This document shows positions 61,975 through 64,000 of a DNA stretch of 64,000 nt, piece by piece. Each line of letters opens with the position of its first letter. Position 1 is the stretch's first letter. The position numbers were made by a program, and so were the translations under genes. This stretch comes from Opisthorchis felineus (lineage: Eukaryota > Platyhelminthes > Trematoda > Opisthorchiida > Opisthorchiidae): the NCBI GenBank assembly GCA_004794785.1, contig SJOL01009466.1, positions 65,714-129,713 of the forward strand, written 5' to 3'. The notes below the pieces were generated by a model. That model did no database searches and was not told where the DNA came from. It saw nothing but the letters and a program-made list of their open reading frames with translations.

Positions 61975-62420
61975 CTAGTAACACCAAAACCAGTACTTTG
62001 AATTGTAAGCTATCCTACAACCACAAGTTAGCGTCACAGCAGTCCAGCGTTGGAGGCGATTGCTAGCATGAACAGGGCTATGTTTTGGAGATCTGAGGAT
62101 GCCCAACAATAGTTTGTGTTCTGTGTGAAGGGAAGAATGATGGCTAGGCGTCATCCAGTACAATTTATCCATAGCGAAGAAAACAGCTAATGCTCTCTTC
62201 AATTTCGCTGCAATTCTTCTAATTAACGAGTATGAGGTACATGGCAATCTTTTGTATGGCTTGGAAACTGATGCAGTAAGACTGCATAAAGTTAATATTC
62301 TGGATGATCAGAAGTTTACGTCCGTAGTGGATTAACAGAAAATCGGATGTGAGTACATGTCTAATAAGAAAAAAATGACGCTGGAGACGAGCGCTACCAG
62401 TTCCTCTCAAGGAAGAGTCC
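61975..62420 (-). mobile_element. Ty3/gypsy element III, RNase H remnant
   Basis: The - strand reads LTSDFLLIHYGRKLLII near 62350, then KLKRALAVFFAMDKLYWM, EHKLLLGIL and NRLQRWTAV (62200-62020), the order of the gypsy RNase H (EKEALAIVFAVKKF, DHKPLL, NRLQRWAL). The catalytic residues are mostly replaced. It is more diverged than elements I and II and may be a distinct lineage. Confidence 0.65.
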
Positions 62421-63429
62421 GTTCACAATAGGGAATAGCCGCGGCTTGGGTCTCGGTGAGCCACAACAATCTTGAGGTTTGAGCTAGGTGCTAATATATG
62501 TCTGTGTCATTCTTTGAAACTTTCTACACATTGCTTCCAACGGAAACTGAGGAGTGCAGTAAGAAATTTGTGCTACATTTCAACTGAGCATCATAAACAT
62601 CATTATAACCCGTATTTCTTGAAAATTGACGGTATGAACTGGCAACGATGCTAGCCAGCGCACTCCGGAAAGTCCAAAGCGGCTGAAAAACACCTGCCAC
62701 ACGAGTAAGCTTTCGTTGGTGATTCGAAGTCTTCAATATAGTTGGCCCCTATGCATTCAGAAATCGCCCGAATTTTAAGTGGCTACGTGTGATTAACTAA
62801 CTAACTTTACTTCCTGCGCATCATTTATATTCACCTAGATAAACAAACAACTGATACCCAAACTATTATGTCATGACAGTTACCAATTGGGAAGTAGCTT
62901 AAGTCTTCATCATTTCATCACCTGTGTGAGAATACCGACGAAGAGTTTGACGATCGTAGCGTTGGCATGCAAAATTCTCACATTGGTCCACCAAATACTC
63001 CGAAAGGCTAAGCTACTTACCGATAATAAACTAATCAAATAAACAGATCTTCCAATAATTTCAAGATGTGCGCATCATATCGCACTTCTCCGGGTAAGGA
63101 AAGCGAGCTTACAGCTCGGTACACACACGGAGTCGACATTTAATTAATTCGATGTCCGGGCTCATGCATGCCGTTTTCCACCAAACTTGCAGGTCCACTG
63201 GACTTTCCAGCTAACAAACCGTGCACCGCAGCGCCAGCTGCTACAGCTTCGTTCACGGAGAAGAACAAGGGAATGAAAACCACGCAATGATCCAGTTTGC
63301 TTACTGACGTCAAATCGATGTTAGGGATTGAGGGCTACGCAGTGAAGGCTGCAGCTTTGACAGTTACCAACGCGACTTAATTGACTGTTAAAGGCTCCAT
63401 TATTCGCTACTAAGTCACGGACTGACCGC
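62421..63429. other. No recognisable gene
   Basis: May include the upstream RT part of gypsy element III on the - strand up to about 62.74 kb, but no motif is readable. Confidence 0.3.
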
Positions 63430-63960
63430 CTCTCCGTCGTCTCCATTCGATAAAAGCCTGGGTGAAGAGGGCTCTACGAAGCAACCGGTCCTCTGACATA
63501 CGAAGTACGTGGCCTAACCACCGTAAACAGCTGACCTATCGAGGGAAAATGGACTTTCCCGAAAACTGTCAGGCGTACTTCAGCATTACTGAGTTGATGT
63601 TCCCACCAGACCCGCACAATGCTTCTGAGGCACCGATGGTCAAACAGTTTCCGATGTTCCGCACGCAGTGGCCAAGTCTCTGATACATAAGGTAGGACAG
63701 ACCAGACCGCGGCATTAAATAGTCTATCCTAGACAGTCAAGCTGATTTCACGTCGGCATCACAAATTTAGGAGGCTGGCAAAAGCTGTCCTGGCCTTAAT
63801 TCAGTGGGTTGTTTTGTCTTTCACCAGTCAGCTGAGACTTATGCAACGGCCCAGGTAAACGAATGGATCTACCACATCAATCGGCTCACCTGCAACCATG
63901 AGGTTTGGGTTTGATCCCACCCAATCTTACAGTAACACCTTACATTTTACAGGTGCATAC
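63430..63960 (-). mobile_element. RTE remnant IV
   Basis: The - strand reads VLLQDWVGSNPNLMVAGEPI near 63915, DPFVYLGRCISLS, ETWPLRAEH and DHRCLRSIVRVWWEHQLSNA near 63600. These match the RT C-terminal side of RTE element I (LQDWVGLNPNIYVVGK, DMWPLRAE, HRHLRSIGRLLWEHRFSNAK). The copy probably continues beyond the window edge. Confidence 0.8.
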
Positions 63961-64000
63961 CGAGCTGCGCAGCAAAAGTATTCAGGCTATTTAAAATAGT

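Overview
The window looks like nuclear DNA of a digenean trematode, probably not a schistosome: AT-moderate, intron-rich, and dominated by decayed retroelements of flatworm type (RTE and CR1-like non-LTR elements, Ty3/gypsy elements resembling the CsRn1 family of liver and lung flukes, and a Penelope-like fragment), plus a short dispersed repeat containing a hammerhead-ribozyme fold like the schistosome Sm-alpha repeats. The species call is inference; no rRNA or mitochondrial marker is present.

Cellular genes are few and split by long introns. The best supported is a thioredoxin-domain protein 17 (TXNDC17/TRP14-like) locus on the + strand. A first set has an exon at 5951-6101 and a matching second exon at 13772-13853. 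A second set has two alternative-looking first exons (29459-29612 and 30445-30589), a second exon (38712-38793), a third (39908-39989) and a probable last exon ending at 42783 with an AATAAA 15 bases later. Splice phases agree at every junction up to exon 3. Only the 29459 copy keeps the WCPDC active site; the others read WCPDS and WCPDV. On the - strand, 47302-47523 encodes a complete 73-residue G-protein gamma subunit with a C-terminal CaaX box, and just upstream lies a coding-like but broken frame (47772-48134). A 150-residue open frame at 45092-45541 (- strand) has no assignment.

Layout: 0-10 kb holds repeats, TXNDC17 exon 1 (set A) and two broken coding-like stretches; 10-12.4 kb an RTE element; 13.7 kb TXNDC17 exon 2; 18.7-23.2 kb a full-length but dead gypsy element (- strand) with both LTRs; 24.3-24.9 kb Penelope reverse transcriptase; 29.4-42.8 kb the TXNDC17 set B gene, whose first large intron carries a 3-kb RTE element (33.4-36.4 kb, - strand); 44-48 kb orphan frames, a GC-rich island and the G gamma gene; 48.9-50.9 kb a CR1-like element (- strand); 52.6 kb a very short RTE insertion with target-site duplication; 55.7-56.2 kb an inverted cluster of the ribozyme repeat; 56.8-60 kb a second gypsy remnant abutting an RTE tail; 62-64 kb a third gypsy remnant and another RTE remnant.

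Many stretches show no recognisable content and are marked so. All assignments are by eye from translated motifs; no database search was possible.
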